Below, in pieces: positions 8,750 to 17,031 of a DNA stretch of 64,000 nt. Position 1 is the stretch's first letter; each line of letters opens with the position of its first letter. The translations under genes were made by a program, and so were the position numbers. The notes below the pieces were generated by a model. The model worked only from the letters and a program-made list of their open reading frames with translations. It made no database searches and was not told the DNA's origin. Location: positions 1 through 64,000 of the forward strand of contig NZ_JAIVFV010000017.1 of NCBI RefSeq assembly GCF_020829445.1. Direction: 5' to 3'. This stretch comes from Nostoc sp. CHAB 5836 (lineage in GTDB: Bacteria; Cyanobacteriota; Cyanobacteriia; Cyanobacteriales; Nostocaceae).

Positions 8750-9832
8750 TTATTTCGTGTCTAAATAATTGAGAACGGCTTTAGCGATCGCTTCATTACC
8801 ATCCTTAGCAATTAATTCCGATTGCTTTGGTAGTTGGGGTAACTCATGTAGAAAATCCCAACTCCCTTCAAAAAACTCAGATGGGGTAATAATTTGATGT
8901 TGGTTATAATTAGTTATGCCTTCTATAAGAAAAGTTGCTTCAGCAAAATCTTCACGCGGCATAGTAACAATTGGTAGTCCTAATAGTGTGGCTTCAGCAA
9001 AAGTGCTGTAACCAGGTTTAGACATGACTCGCTGACAAATGGGCATGAAATCTACAGGGCGGTATTTGCGATCGCTAATTTTGACTAAATTAGGTAAATC
9101 AGGGGCAGATTGATCAAAGGTAATGAATTGCCAATGGGGAAATTGCCGTAGGTTATGATATGGAATTTGCTGTAAACCTAAGCCACCAAAGGTTAACAAA
9201 ATAGTTTTTTCGACTGGTGCAGTTATTCCCCAAATAGAGCGTAAATCATCAGCAGAGTAACGGGGGGAACCCCCTGTTAAACCGACATCGGTGATATGAT
9301 TAAAAGCCTGCATGGGTGTGTCGAAAGGCAGACGAAACAGGCGATCGCACTTTGAGTACCAATTACTAATCCAATCAGCAATTGCGGTAAATTCACCTCC
9401 CCAACTCCGGTAGATAAAGTCCCAGCCAAAGTTACTGATCATCCAGCAGGGAATATTTGCAGCTTGGGCAAACCCAGGAGCGAGGAAGGGAATATCTGCC
9501 AAAATGAGATTAACGCGATTTTGGCAGATAAAATTGACTTCTGAGGCAATCAGTGAATTCTGATGCTTCTTAATATCTAGCAACTTTTCTAAAGTCGCTA
9601 CTTTATCCATTGTCAAGCTATCCTTTTGCACCACACCCAAATCAAATGCGCGGGGACGATAGATAAAATCTCCTTCTATATAGCACTCTAGCAACCAGCG
9701 TGGGGCAGTAGTGGCTAGAATTAGCAGAACTTCTGGATATAACTTTTGAATTGTTGCGGCTATGGATGCGGTGCGGGTAGTATGACCAAAGCCGTGGTTA
9801 GTTATGGCTAAGTATAAGATTGGGCGTTCCAT
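8750..9832 (-). CDS. MurG-like glycosyltransferase family protein
   Basis: 360 residues of a GT-B type glycosyltransferase. The N-terminus ITNHGFGHTTRTASIAATI is the glycine-rich donor/acceptor loop seen in MurG/GT28-like proteins. The C-terminal half carries ILLTFGGLGLQ and the donor-binding region MSKPGYSTFAEATLLGLP with the acidic PREDFAEATFL. No signal peptide was seen, so it is probably cytosolic or membrane-peripheral. The sugar and acceptor cannot be told from sequence. It lies just upstream of the small membrane pair on the same strand with a 27-base gap, so co-transcription is possible. Confidence 0.8.
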   Translation of the reverse strand: MERPILYLAITNHGFGHTTRTASIAATIQKLYPEVLLILATTAPRWLLECYIEGDFIYRPRAFDLGVVQKDSLTMDKVATLEKLLDIKKHQNSLIASEVNFICQNRVNLILADIPFLAPGFAQAANIPCWMISNFGWDFIYRSWGGEFTAIADWISNWYSKCDRLFRLPFDTPMQAFNHITDVGLTGGSPRYSADDLRSIWGITAPVEKTILLTFGGLGLQQIPYHNLRQFPHWQFITFDQSAPDLPNLVKISDRKYRPVDFMPICQRVMSKPGYSTFAEATLLGLPIVTMPREDFAEATFLIEGITNYNQHQIITPSEFFEGSWDFLHELPQLPKQSELIAKDGNEAIAKAVLNYLDTK

Positions 9833-9842
9833 TTTATAGTTG

Positions 9843-9896
9843 AGTTAGGAGTTAGGAGTTAGGAGTTAGGAGTTAGGAGTTAGGAGTTAGGAGTTT
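9843..9896. repeat. Heptanucleotide repeat (TTAGGAG)n
   Basis: About seven tandem copies of a 7-bp unit. Similar arrays lie at 24600-24640, 32090-32150, 38947-39028 and 61793-61925. Short tandem heptamers of this kind are typical of heterocystous cyanobacteria. Confidence 0.85.
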
Positions 9897-9956
9897 ATAG
9901 CGATTCGTTATAAAAAATTATTTTTCACAAATCAGATAGGATTGCTATATAAGTTT

Positions 9957-10047
9957 AGGACTTACGCACAATTTCGGGAATAACGAACCGCAGAGGCACA
10001 GAGGTCACGGAGAAATCAGAGTTTGAGAGATATTTTGCGTAAGTCCT
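9957..10047. repeat. Family F MITE-like repeat
   Basis: Bounded by AGGACTTACGCA and TGCGTAAGTCCT, a perfect inverted repeat. Related elements lie at 18587-18752, 20558-20674 and 54281-54401, and half copies near 44080-44098 and 60588-60608. The interior varies between copies. Confidence 0.75.
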
Positions 10048-10060
10048 AAAGTTTTAATGT

Positions 10061-11254
10061 TTAACTGGTTTTGCAAAAACTTTGAATTGTCTCAACCAAT
10101 AAGTCGATTTCCGATTCTAAAGTAAAGTAATGGACGGTGGCACGTATACAGCTAGGATCGGCAATTGTCCGAGTTAATATTTTTTGTGACTCTAAAAATT
10201 CTACCAATTTGAGATGAGTTTGGGGCTGATTATTTATTAGTTGAAAAGAAACTATACCGCTTTCGGGTGGGGAAGTTCGCAAACATTTAATGTCGGGTAA
10301 CGCTATTAATTGTCGCCAGAGGTACTCACTGTTTTGACAAATTTGCTCGTAACGTTCTTGTGAGGTTCCCCATTGCTGATGGATGGCGATCGCTTCCTTT
10401 AACCCAAGATATAGAGGATAGGCTAATGTAGACACTTCGTACCGTCGCCCGTCTGGAAGCCAACCTATAGGCTGAGATTGACTATCTACAACAATGCCAT
10501 TTAAGCCAATAAACGTAGGTTTCAGGTTTTCTCGTGCTTCTGGTCGGACATACAAGCCACCAGCACCGGCAGGGCCACATAACCATTTATGACCAGTGAA
10601 AGCATAAAAATCTATTCCCAATTCTGTCAAGTTTAAAGGTAATAAACCAGCAGATTGAGCAGCATCTATCAGTAGTGCAGAATGATTATTTCTGCATACT
10701 TCGACAATTTTATCAAGAGGTAAAACTTGACCAGTATTCCACAAAACATGACTCAATATCACAAGACGGGTATTGGCGCGTAAGTGCTGGGTAATCACTT
10801 TTACGGGGTCGCCCTGATTTAAAGTCACCTTCAGAGGACAGGTGGTAACTTCTACAGCGAATCTTCGCGAGATTTCCTGTGCTGCGGCTATCACGCCTGG
10901 ATGTTCGCAGTCTGAGAGCAGCAGATGGTCGCCAGCACGCCACTGGATACCCCACATGGCAATATTACAGCCAACTGTGACATTTTGTGTGAGGGTAATT
11001 GTTTCAGATGGTGCGTTTAACTCGGAAGCGATCGCCTCTCTTGCGGCTTGAGTCTGAGGCGCTATCCAGCGATATGCATCATTACCAAAGGGGCCTATGT
11101 GCTGGACATGAGCTTGAGTTTGGGCGATCGCATCCATTGCCCTTTGGGGCATCGGCCCTTGTCCCCCATAATTGAAATAAGTCTTATTCGCTAAAGCGGG
11201 AAATTGCTCTCGATGGCGATGCAGCTTGATTGGTGATGCAGAAATACTAGTCAT
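10061..11254 (-). CDS. Class-V PLP-dependent aminotransferase fold, L-cysteine/cystine lyase-like
   Basis: 397 residues. The N-terminus HREQFPALANKTYFNYGGQG is close to what I recall of the cyanobacterial C-DES cystine C-S lyase. The PLP lysine is in TGHKWLCGPAGAGGLYV (around 223), the cofactor aspartate in ALLIDAAQSAG, and the conserved histidine in ILSHVLWNTG. C-DES releases persulfide from cystine and can feed iron-sulfur cluster assembly; a cysteine desulfurase or isopenicillin-epimerase-like role cannot be excluded. It is monocistronic, and a TTTTAGAT direct repeat lies just upstream of the ATG. Confidence 0.8.
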   Translation of the reverse strand: MTSISASPIKLHRHREQFPALANKTYFNYGGQGPMPQRAMDAIAQTQAHVQHIGPFGNDAYRWIAPQTQAAREAIASELNAPSETITLTQNVTVGCNIAMWGIQWRAGDHLLLSDCEHPGVIAAAQEISRRFAVEVTTCPLKVTLNQGDPVKVITQHLRANTRLVILSHVLWNTGQVLPLDKIVEVCRNNHSALLIDAAQSAGLLPLNLTELGIDFYAFTGHKWLCGPAGAGGLYVRPEARENLKPTFIGLNGIVVDSQSQPIGWLPDGRRYEVSTLAYPLYLGLKEAIAIHQQWGTSQERYEQICQNSEYLWRQLIALPDIKCLRTSPPESGIVSFQLINNQPQTHLKLVEFLESQKILTRTIADPSCIRATVHYFTLESEIDLLVETIQSFCKTS

Positions 11255-11662
11255 ATCAATTTTAGATTTTAGATTTTAGATTAGTCATTGGTCATGGGAC
11301 ATAAAAGAGTGAAATTCTAAGCCTTGCTAATGAGTATCAAAAACTCATTCACGAGTCCAATTTATAACAATTCGCTAAATTATAGCTACTGATACCAATT
11401 CTTTGTGAAGTTGCATAGAATTTGACCCCACACGCCAGATGCACAACGAAGGGGAGACCCCTGTCCCCGCACTGGCTCCCCTTAATCCCCGAACGAAGAG
11501 CAAAGAGGGGAAAATCCAGTTCCCTCCCCGAAATCGGGGAGGGTTAGGGTGGGGTTCTTTATTATGCAGCTTCATATTAAATTGGTATGACCTCTGCTCC
11601 CCCTCCATTATTAATTGTCTGAGTTCCTGCCAGAGTGTGCTAATTCTTGTTAACTTAAGAGG
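11255..11662. repeat. Intergenic region with family D repeat
   Basis: Holds a repeat at about 11400-11590 with inverted outer ends (ATACCAATTCTTTGTGAAG facing CTTCATATTAAATTGGTAT) around GC-rich palindromic blocks such as CCCCGAAATCGGGG. ORFs on both strands here (11375-11608 and 11439-11669) are repeat-encoded. Confidence 0.6.
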
Positions 11663-13123
11663 ATGCTAATTAATGCTGAACTCCTACTGCAATATCAACG
11701 CTGTAAACGCCGGCCTTTTCTAGATATCCACGGTGACAAAAGTCAGCGTGACGCTCCCAATGAGTTGCTACAGAAACTGCAACAGGACAAAATCACTCAT
11801 CAACTGAGTACTTTGGCAGAGATAACTTATCACCAACCAGATTATTCATACGGAAACTGGGAAGTGGCTGAGGCTACAACTTTAGAATTGATGCAGCGTG
11901 GGGTTGAATACATCTATAAAGGAGTGCTGTTAGCAACTTATTCTGAAGCATACACCCTGCTAAGTCGTCCAGATTTACTCGTCAAACGGCCAGGAAAGTC
12001 CGCCTTTGGAGATTGGATGTACGTTCCGGCTAGTATTGAATTGGGTAAGCGCCCTAAACAAGAATATCAAGTTGTTGCCGCATTTCACACCCAAGTATTG
12101 GCAACAGTACAGGAATTTACACCAGAAACAGCTTGGCTGATATTGCGTACCAAAGATCGAAATTATCCTGTGGATTTGCTGAAATGGACACCACGGATGC
12201 AGCAAATTCTGGAGGAGTTTATTGAAGTTTTAGAGTTACCGAATCCGCCAGAGGTGTTCATTGCTAGGCAAAAGTGCAATCTCTGTCATTGGTATAGTCA
12301 ATGTTATGCGATCGCTCAATCTGAAAAACATCTCTCACTGTTACCAGGCGTAACACCCATTCGCTACACTCAACTCCAAGCTTTAGCGATCACCACAGTG
12401 GAATCTCTTGCTAACACCAGTCCCGCTACTTTAGAAAACTTGGTTGGTTTCGATCGTGAAGTCGCGCCTAAGTTGGTAGTGCAAGCTCAATCTACACTAG
12501 AAAAACGACCGCTTATTTTACCCTACCCGCTACCAATAAAAAATATTACATTCACAGCACCCATAGAGATTTATTTTGATATTGAGGCACAACCAGACTT
12601 AGATTTAAATTATCTTTTAGGAGTTTTGGTTGTTGACAGACTTGCCAACACAGAACAATTTTATTCGTTTTTAGCAGATAAACCAGAAGAAGAAGAATTA
12701 GTTTGGCAGCAATTTTTGGATTTGGTTTGGCAATATCCCGAAGCCCCAATTTATCATTTTTGTGTCTACGAGTTTGATACAGTCAAACGCCTTGCAAAGC
12801 TTTACCACACTCCATCCTCCTCGGTGCGTCCTGTACTGAATCGATTTGTGGATGTTTATGAGCAATTAACCCAAAGTGTCGCCTTACCCGTAGAAAGCTA
12901 TGCCCTAAAAGCGATCGCTCGTTGGTTAGGATTTGAGTGGCGAGAAAAAGAAGCTAGTGGTGCCAAATGTATTTACTGGTATGATCAGTGGCTAGAAACA
13001 GGCGATCGCACCTTACTAGAAAGTATCCAAAGCTACAACGAAGATGATTGCCGCGCCACCAATAAAGTCAAAGACTGGCTTGTCAACTTTTTTCAAGATC
13101 AATATGGTTTGCGACTAACTTAA
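11663..13123 (+). CDS. TM0106-type RecB-like putative nuclease
   Basis: 486 residues. The N-terminal half is RecB-nuclease-like: it opens with LLLQYQRCKRRPFLDIHGD, has DWMYVPASIELGKRPKQEYQ as the probable catalytic block, and a Cys cluster KCNLCHWYSQC near residue 210. The C-terminal half starts with EIYFDIEAQPDLDLNYLLG (an RNase H-like exonuclease motif with acidic residues) and ends with ESIQSYNEDDCRATNKVKDW, a typical DEDD-type final motif. TM0106-family proteins carry both domains; their substrate is not established. The stop codon TAA lies inside the first bases of a family-A repeat, so the final residues may not be the ancestral end. Confidence 0.88.
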   Translation: MLINAELLLQYQRCKRRPFLDIHGDKSQRDAPNELLQKLQQDKITHQLSTLAEITYHQPDYSYGNWEVAEATTLELMQRGVEYIYKGVLLATYSEAYTLLSRPDLLVKRPGKSAFGDWMYVPASIELGKRPKQEYQVVAAFHTQVLATVQEFTPETAWLILRTKDRNYPVDLLKWTPRMQQILEEFIEVLELPNPPEVFIARQKCNLCHWYSQCYAIAQSEKHLSLLPGVTPIRYTQLQALAITTVESLANTSPATLENLVGFDREVAPKLVVQAQSTLEKRPLILPYPLPIKNITFTAPIEIYFDIEAQPDLDLNYLLGVLVVDRLANTEQFYSFLADKPEEEELVWQQFLDLVWQYPEAPIYHFCVYEFDTVKRLAKLYHTPSSSVRPVLNRFVDVYEQLTQSVALPVESYALKAIARWLGFEWREKEASGAKCIYWYDQWLETGDRTLLESIQSYNEDDCRATNKVKDWLVNFFQDQYGLRLT

Positions 13124-13244
13124 GTAGAGCGACGCAAATAAAGCTAACTGGCTAAGGCTGTCATTTGTCCTTGGTCATTTATAAGGGTTTAACGTCTATT
13201 TACGTTTCGTAATATAGTTTAGTTTATTCTTGCCGACTTACTTA
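13121..13244 (-). repeat. Family A MITE-like repeat, copy 4
   Basis: An inverted copy starting TTAAGTAGAGCGACGC and ending TTGCCGACTTACTTA. It begins within the stop codon of the upstream nuclease gene and its far end overlaps the start of a family-E element (13242-13409). Confidence 0.75.
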
Positions 13245-13409
13245 GAGGATGTTTGAAAAGTCCTACTGTAGGTATCAAAACGTTCCAGATTCCCCTAAAT
13301 CCACCGATAAATTGGGGGACTTTGATTCTTCCCCCTTAAAAAGGGGGGGTTAGGGGGGATCAACAAGTGCCTAAAATCATAGTCAAATACTTTTAAAACA
13401 TCCTCTTAG
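13242..13409. repeat. Family E MITE-like repeat, copy 2
   Basis: Ends TTAGAGGATGTTTGAAAAG and TTTTAAAACATCCTCTTAG. The interior holds a long imperfect hairpin around the GC-rich block near 13315-13360. It abuts the family-A copy, and the two share TTA. Confidence 0.7.
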
Positions 13410-13453
13410 ACGACTGGCGTCCCTAGCACGTGTTGATTCCACAAAACAATTCT

Positions 13454-14638
13454 ATGCAGCAAGTTAAAAAACTCTTCCTATTTCCACGAATTATTTACCT
13501 TGTGATCCTGATTATAATTATTAGCTTCGTATTCACAAGCTTACTCTCAAATGCTGTTGAAGTTAGTAGCATAGAGTTTATCGGCGAAGCCACTTTACCA
13601 AAAGGTTTAATCTTTGAAAAAACTGAAGTTGGAGGTTTATCTGGAATTACCTATGATGCAAAAAACAACCTTTATTATGCTATTTCCGATGACCGAGGAC
13701 AAAAAGCTAATGCCCGTTTCTATACTCTGAAAATCGACTTGAGCAAAGGTTTACTACAAAAAAGTGGAGTTATTCCAGTCAGTGTTACCACATTATTAAA
13801 TGAAAATAATCAAACATTTCGCCCTGGTGGAAGTGATACAGAAGGTATTACGTTAACTAATAAACCTACTGTGTTTATTTCTTCTGAAGGCGATGCTGGA
13901 AAATTAATTAACCCTTTTATTAAAGAGTTCTCACTATCTTCTGGCAAAGAAATTGCAACGCTTCCCATACCAAAGAAATTTTTGCTAGATGAAATTAGTC
14001 AAAAAGGTATCCGCAACAATTTGGCTTTTGAAAGTCTCACCATCACACCCGATAAAAAGCATCTATTAACAGCTACCGAAAATGCTTTAATTCAAGATGG
14101 TGCAGTTGCTAAACCTAACATCGGTACTCCTTGCCGAATTTTACAATACAACTTGCTTAACAACCAGCCAGAAAAGGAATTTCTTTACCAAACTGAACCA
14201 GTTAGACCATTTTGGAATCTGACTGGCAAATTCACTAGTGGATTACCTGATTTACTTGCTCTCGATAATCAAGGACACTTCCTAAGTTTAGAACGATCTT
14301 TTACTGGTTTAGGATTTGCTATTTCCCTGTTTCAGATTTCTTTAGAAGGATCTGATGATATTCATCAGATAGATAGCCTTTTAGCTGTTGACTCTAAAAA
14401 TATTAAACCAGTTCAGAAAAAACTGCTGTTAGATTTAAGAAAGTTAAATGTACTGCTAGACAACATCGAAGGCTTAACTCTTGGCCCTAAACTACCCAAT
14501 GGTCAGCAATCATTAATTCTCATCAGTGATAACAATTTTAACCCTCTACAGCGCACTCAGATACTAGCCTTTCAAATTAAATTTGAAACTCCGCTAATTA
14601 GATTATTACGTCATTTACTCCCAAATCTTAACAGTTAG
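13454..14638 (+). CDS. Esterase-like activity of phytase family protein
   Basis: 394 residues from the ATG at 13454; a GTG at 13430 would add eight residues, and neither has a clear ribosome site. An N-terminal hydrophobic helix (IIYLVILIIIISFVFTSLL) indicates a signal peptide or membrane anchor, so the body is probably periplasmic. The mature part matches the phytase-like beta-propeller esterase pattern: GGLSGITYDAKNNLYYAISDDRG, then GGSDTEGITL, NLAFESLTITPDKKHLLTATE and NIEGLTLGPKLPNGQQSLILISDNNF near the end. The substrate is unknown. It stands alone, preceded by family-E and family-A repeats. Confidence 0.85.
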   Translation: MQQVKKLFLFPRIIYLVILIIIISFVFTSLLSNAVEVSSIEFIGEATLPKGLIFEKTEVGGLSGITYDAKNNLYYAISDDRGQKANARFYTLKIDLSKGLLQKSGVIPVSVTTLLNENNQTFRPGGSDTEGITLTNKPTVFISSEGDAGKLINPFIKEFSLSSGKEIATLPIPKKFLLDEISQKGIRNNLAFESLTITPDKKHLLTATENALIQDGAVAKPNIGTPCRILQYNLLNNQPEKEFLYQTEPVRPFWNLTGKFTSGLPDLLALDNQGHFLSLERSFTGLGFAISLFQISLEGSDDIHQIDSLLAVDSKNIKPVQKKLLLDLRKLNVLLDNIEGLTLGPKLPNGQQSLILISDNNFNPLQRTQILAFQIKFETPLIRLLRHLLPNLNS

Positions 14639-15101
14639 CTGTACATAGGTAAAGGTGCCTAGGCGTAGCCCGTCGTAGACCTGACTTTTCACGGTATGTG
14701 GAAAACCTCACTTCTATTTCTCTCTTCCTTTAAGGAGAGAGACTTTGAATTTTCCCCCTGCCCGTGTCGGGAAGGGGGTTAGGGGGTTAGGCTTTTCGTT
14801 GATTTTTCCACATGACCTGAATTGTCAGGTCGTAGACATCGCACCTTTAGTACTATTTACTTATTTCTGATTATTACTGTGTATTTACGAAATCTAGTAG
14901 GCAAGTTTATCTAGTCTGTTTTTAGTTTACGTGTAATTTCTCAACCTGAATTCTTAATAAATATGTTACACAATGTTGATGGAACCTTTCATAGAGATTA
15001 ACCGTAATTACAACAGATGAATAATTTTATTAAAGCTTTGATATATTTTTTTTAAATTAGCCCGCCTTATTCAACTATTTTGCCAACAATATTTTTCATG
15101 A
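14639..15101. other. Intergenic region: repeat then AT-rich leader
   Basis: A repeat at about 14685-14830 has ends TATGTGGAAAA and TTTTTCCACATGACCTG around GC-rich blocks. The same element recurs at 33243-33553, where another repeat has inserted into it. From 14860 the sequence is AT-rich and probably holds the promoter of the kinase at 15102. Confidence 0.55.
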
Positions 15102-16733
15102 ATGATTTTTATGATCCAAAATAAAATTGAGAATATGGTAGGGCCAAAAGCAGAATTAGACAATTACATCGGACAATTTTTAAACAACCGCTATTTAATC
15201 AGAGATTTGATTGGCAAAGGGGGAATGGGTAGAGTTTATTTAGCAGAAGATACTGCTAAAGGTGGTATGGCGATCGCAGTGAAAATCTTATCACTCAGTT
15301 TGGCGAACCAACAAATGTCCCAACGCTTTGCTAGAGAGATTTTTATTGGCGCTCAATTGGGTCGCAAAAGTAAACATATTGTTCGCATTTTAAGTTATGG
15401 CATTACTGACGATAAAACTCCATTTTATGTAATGGAATACCTTCAAGGAAAAAATCTCAAACAAATTCTCAAAGTTCAGCCCTTAACAATATCAAAGTTT
15501 TTAGAGATTTGTAATCAGATTTGTTTAGGCTTACAATGTGCCCACCAAGGTATCAGCCTGAAAGGAGAGATTTATCCTATTGTCCATAGGGATATTAAAC
15601 CAGAAAATATATTCATTAGTGAAGATAGTAAACAAGGAGAAATTGTTAAAATACTAGATTTTGGTATTGCCAAGTTTTTAACAGAGCGAAGTGGGATGAC
15701 CTTGACAGATTCTTTTATTGGCAGTTTACCTTACTGTTCTCCAGAACATATGGAAGGGCGGAAATTGCTAGATGTCCGCTCTGATATTTATAGTTTGGGA
15801 GTACTAATGTTTGAAATGCTAACAGGGAAACATCCATTTAAAACAAAAAGTAATTCCTTTGGTACTTGGTATCAAGCGCATCGCTTTCAAATGCCGCCTA
15901 GAGTTGAAGAAGTGAATACGCAAGTCAAAATACCGCAGATATTAGAAAAAATATTGATGAGTTGTTTAGCTAAAGACGTAAGCGATCGCCCTCAAAACAT
16001 TGACCAAATATTAGAAGATTTAGCAAAGGTTAATATTCAAGTTAATGATGTTATTGCTAGCAATAGCAGTGACATTATTAAACTATCGCTTCCGGTTCAA
16101 TTAGTCCCCGCAAGTTCGTTATCAGAAAAAGAGTGTTTGCAGAAAACTTGGCCTAAAAATAAACCACTTGCGCCAATTGGATTTCCCCATTTGCTACATA
16201 CTCCTCAAAGACCTATACCAACTTTTTGGGCAATGTTACCCAAACAAGAGATTGCAAAATTTTTGGATAAAATACATGGGACTGAATTTATTAGTAAAAT
16301 GAATGTATACCCGATGCTATTGTGGGTAACAGTACTGTATGATACCCAGTCTTCTCTTACTAAGTGGCTACCTTATTTTCTCGATTTGAAAGATAGTAAA
16401 GGGCAAAATATAACGCGTATTTTAGCAGAAGTAGGCTACTATCATTTACTCTTTTTTCCCATAGAAGAGCCAAATTGTTGCTCTCATGTGACGACTTTAA
16501 ACCTTACTGCTAAACAGCGCCAGCAACTTGTAGATTGTTTAGATAAGAGTCAAAATTCAAATGGATCAATTTTGCCGAACCAAGCTAAAAATATTTTAAA
16601 AACAGAGTACGAAAAGCTGAAATTTGAACTATTACAAAAGTTAACAAAAGGTAAAAAAACTGAAAAAGAAGATTTAACAAATTGGATGGCTAAATTTTTG
16701 GAGATTGTTTTTAAACTTTTAGCACGTTCTTGA
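15102..16733 (+). CDS. Serine/threonine protein kinase with unrecognised C-terminal domain (first of tandem pair)
   Basis: 543 residues; later ATGs at 15111 and 15135 are possible starts. Kinase domain about 30-310: glycine loop GKGGMGRVYLAED (39-51), ATP lysine K61, catalytic loop VHRDIKPENIF (D164) and DFGIAKF (187-193), then GSLPYCSPEH and DVRSDIYSLGVLMFEMLTG. All catalytic residues are intact. An extra stretch (ISLKGEIYPI) lies between helix E and the HRD loop. Residues about 335-543 form a domain I do not recognise, with PKNKPLAPIGFPHL, FWAMLPKQEIAKFL and MLLWVTVLY; the paralogue just downstream has the same domain. No membrane segment was seen. About 300 bases separate the two genes. 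Confidence 0.92.
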   Translation: MIFMIQNKIENMVGPKAELDNYIGQFLNNRYLIRDLIGKGGMGRVYLAEDTAKGGMAIAVKILSLSLANQQMSQRFAREIFIGAQLGRKSKHIVRILSYGITDDKTPFYVMEYLQGKNLKQILKVQPLTISKFLEICNQICLGLQCAHQGISLKGEIYPIVHRDIKPENIFISEDSKQGEIVKILDFGIAKFLTERSGMTLTDSFIGSLPYCSPEHMEGRKLLDVRSDIYSLGVLMFEMLTGKHPFKTKSNSFGTWYQAHRFQMPPRVEEVNTQVKIPQILEKILMSCLAKDVSDRPQNIDQILEDLAKVNIQVNDVIASNSSDIIKLSLPVQLVPASSLSEKECLQKTWPKNKPLAPIGFPHLLHTPQRPIPTFWAMLPKQEIAKFLDKIHGTEFISKMNVYPMLLWVTVLYDTQSSLTKWLPYFLDLKDSKGQNITRILAEVGYYHLLFFPIEEPNCCSHVTTLNLTAKQRQQLVDCLDKSQNSNGSILPNQAKNILKTEYEKLKFELLQKLTKGKKTEKEDLTNWMAKFLEIVFKLLARS

Positions 16734-16746
16734 AATTTTGCTATAG

Positions 16747-16852
16747 GACAACACAGTTCAGTTAAGCATTTCTTCCCTCTCTTTCTCTCTGCGCCTCTGC
16801 GGTTCGTTAAAGAAAAAGAGTTTTAGCCTTAAGTGAACCGTATTGTGCTGTA
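16747..16852. repeat. Family G MITE-like repeat between the kinase genes
   Basis: Ends ACAACACAGTTCAGTTAAG and CTTAAGTGAACCGTATTGTG form an imperfect inverted repeat. Relatives lie at 24709-24883 and 60175-60326. The 60-codon ORF that begins at its right end (16843) has no protein character. Confidence 0.65.
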
Positions 16853-17031
16853 GGAATGCGATTTTATTTTTGAAATTATTTGCGTGGTTCGTGAAGCGCC
16901 ATAGACAGGGAGTAGGAAAGAAGCCTTTTAGGGGTGTACTGATTTTTTTGGAAAATAAAATACTAGTTCTATGTCAAAATTATTGCCAGCATCACTTAAT
17001 AATATTCTTATGTGTCTATTGCTAATTTTAA

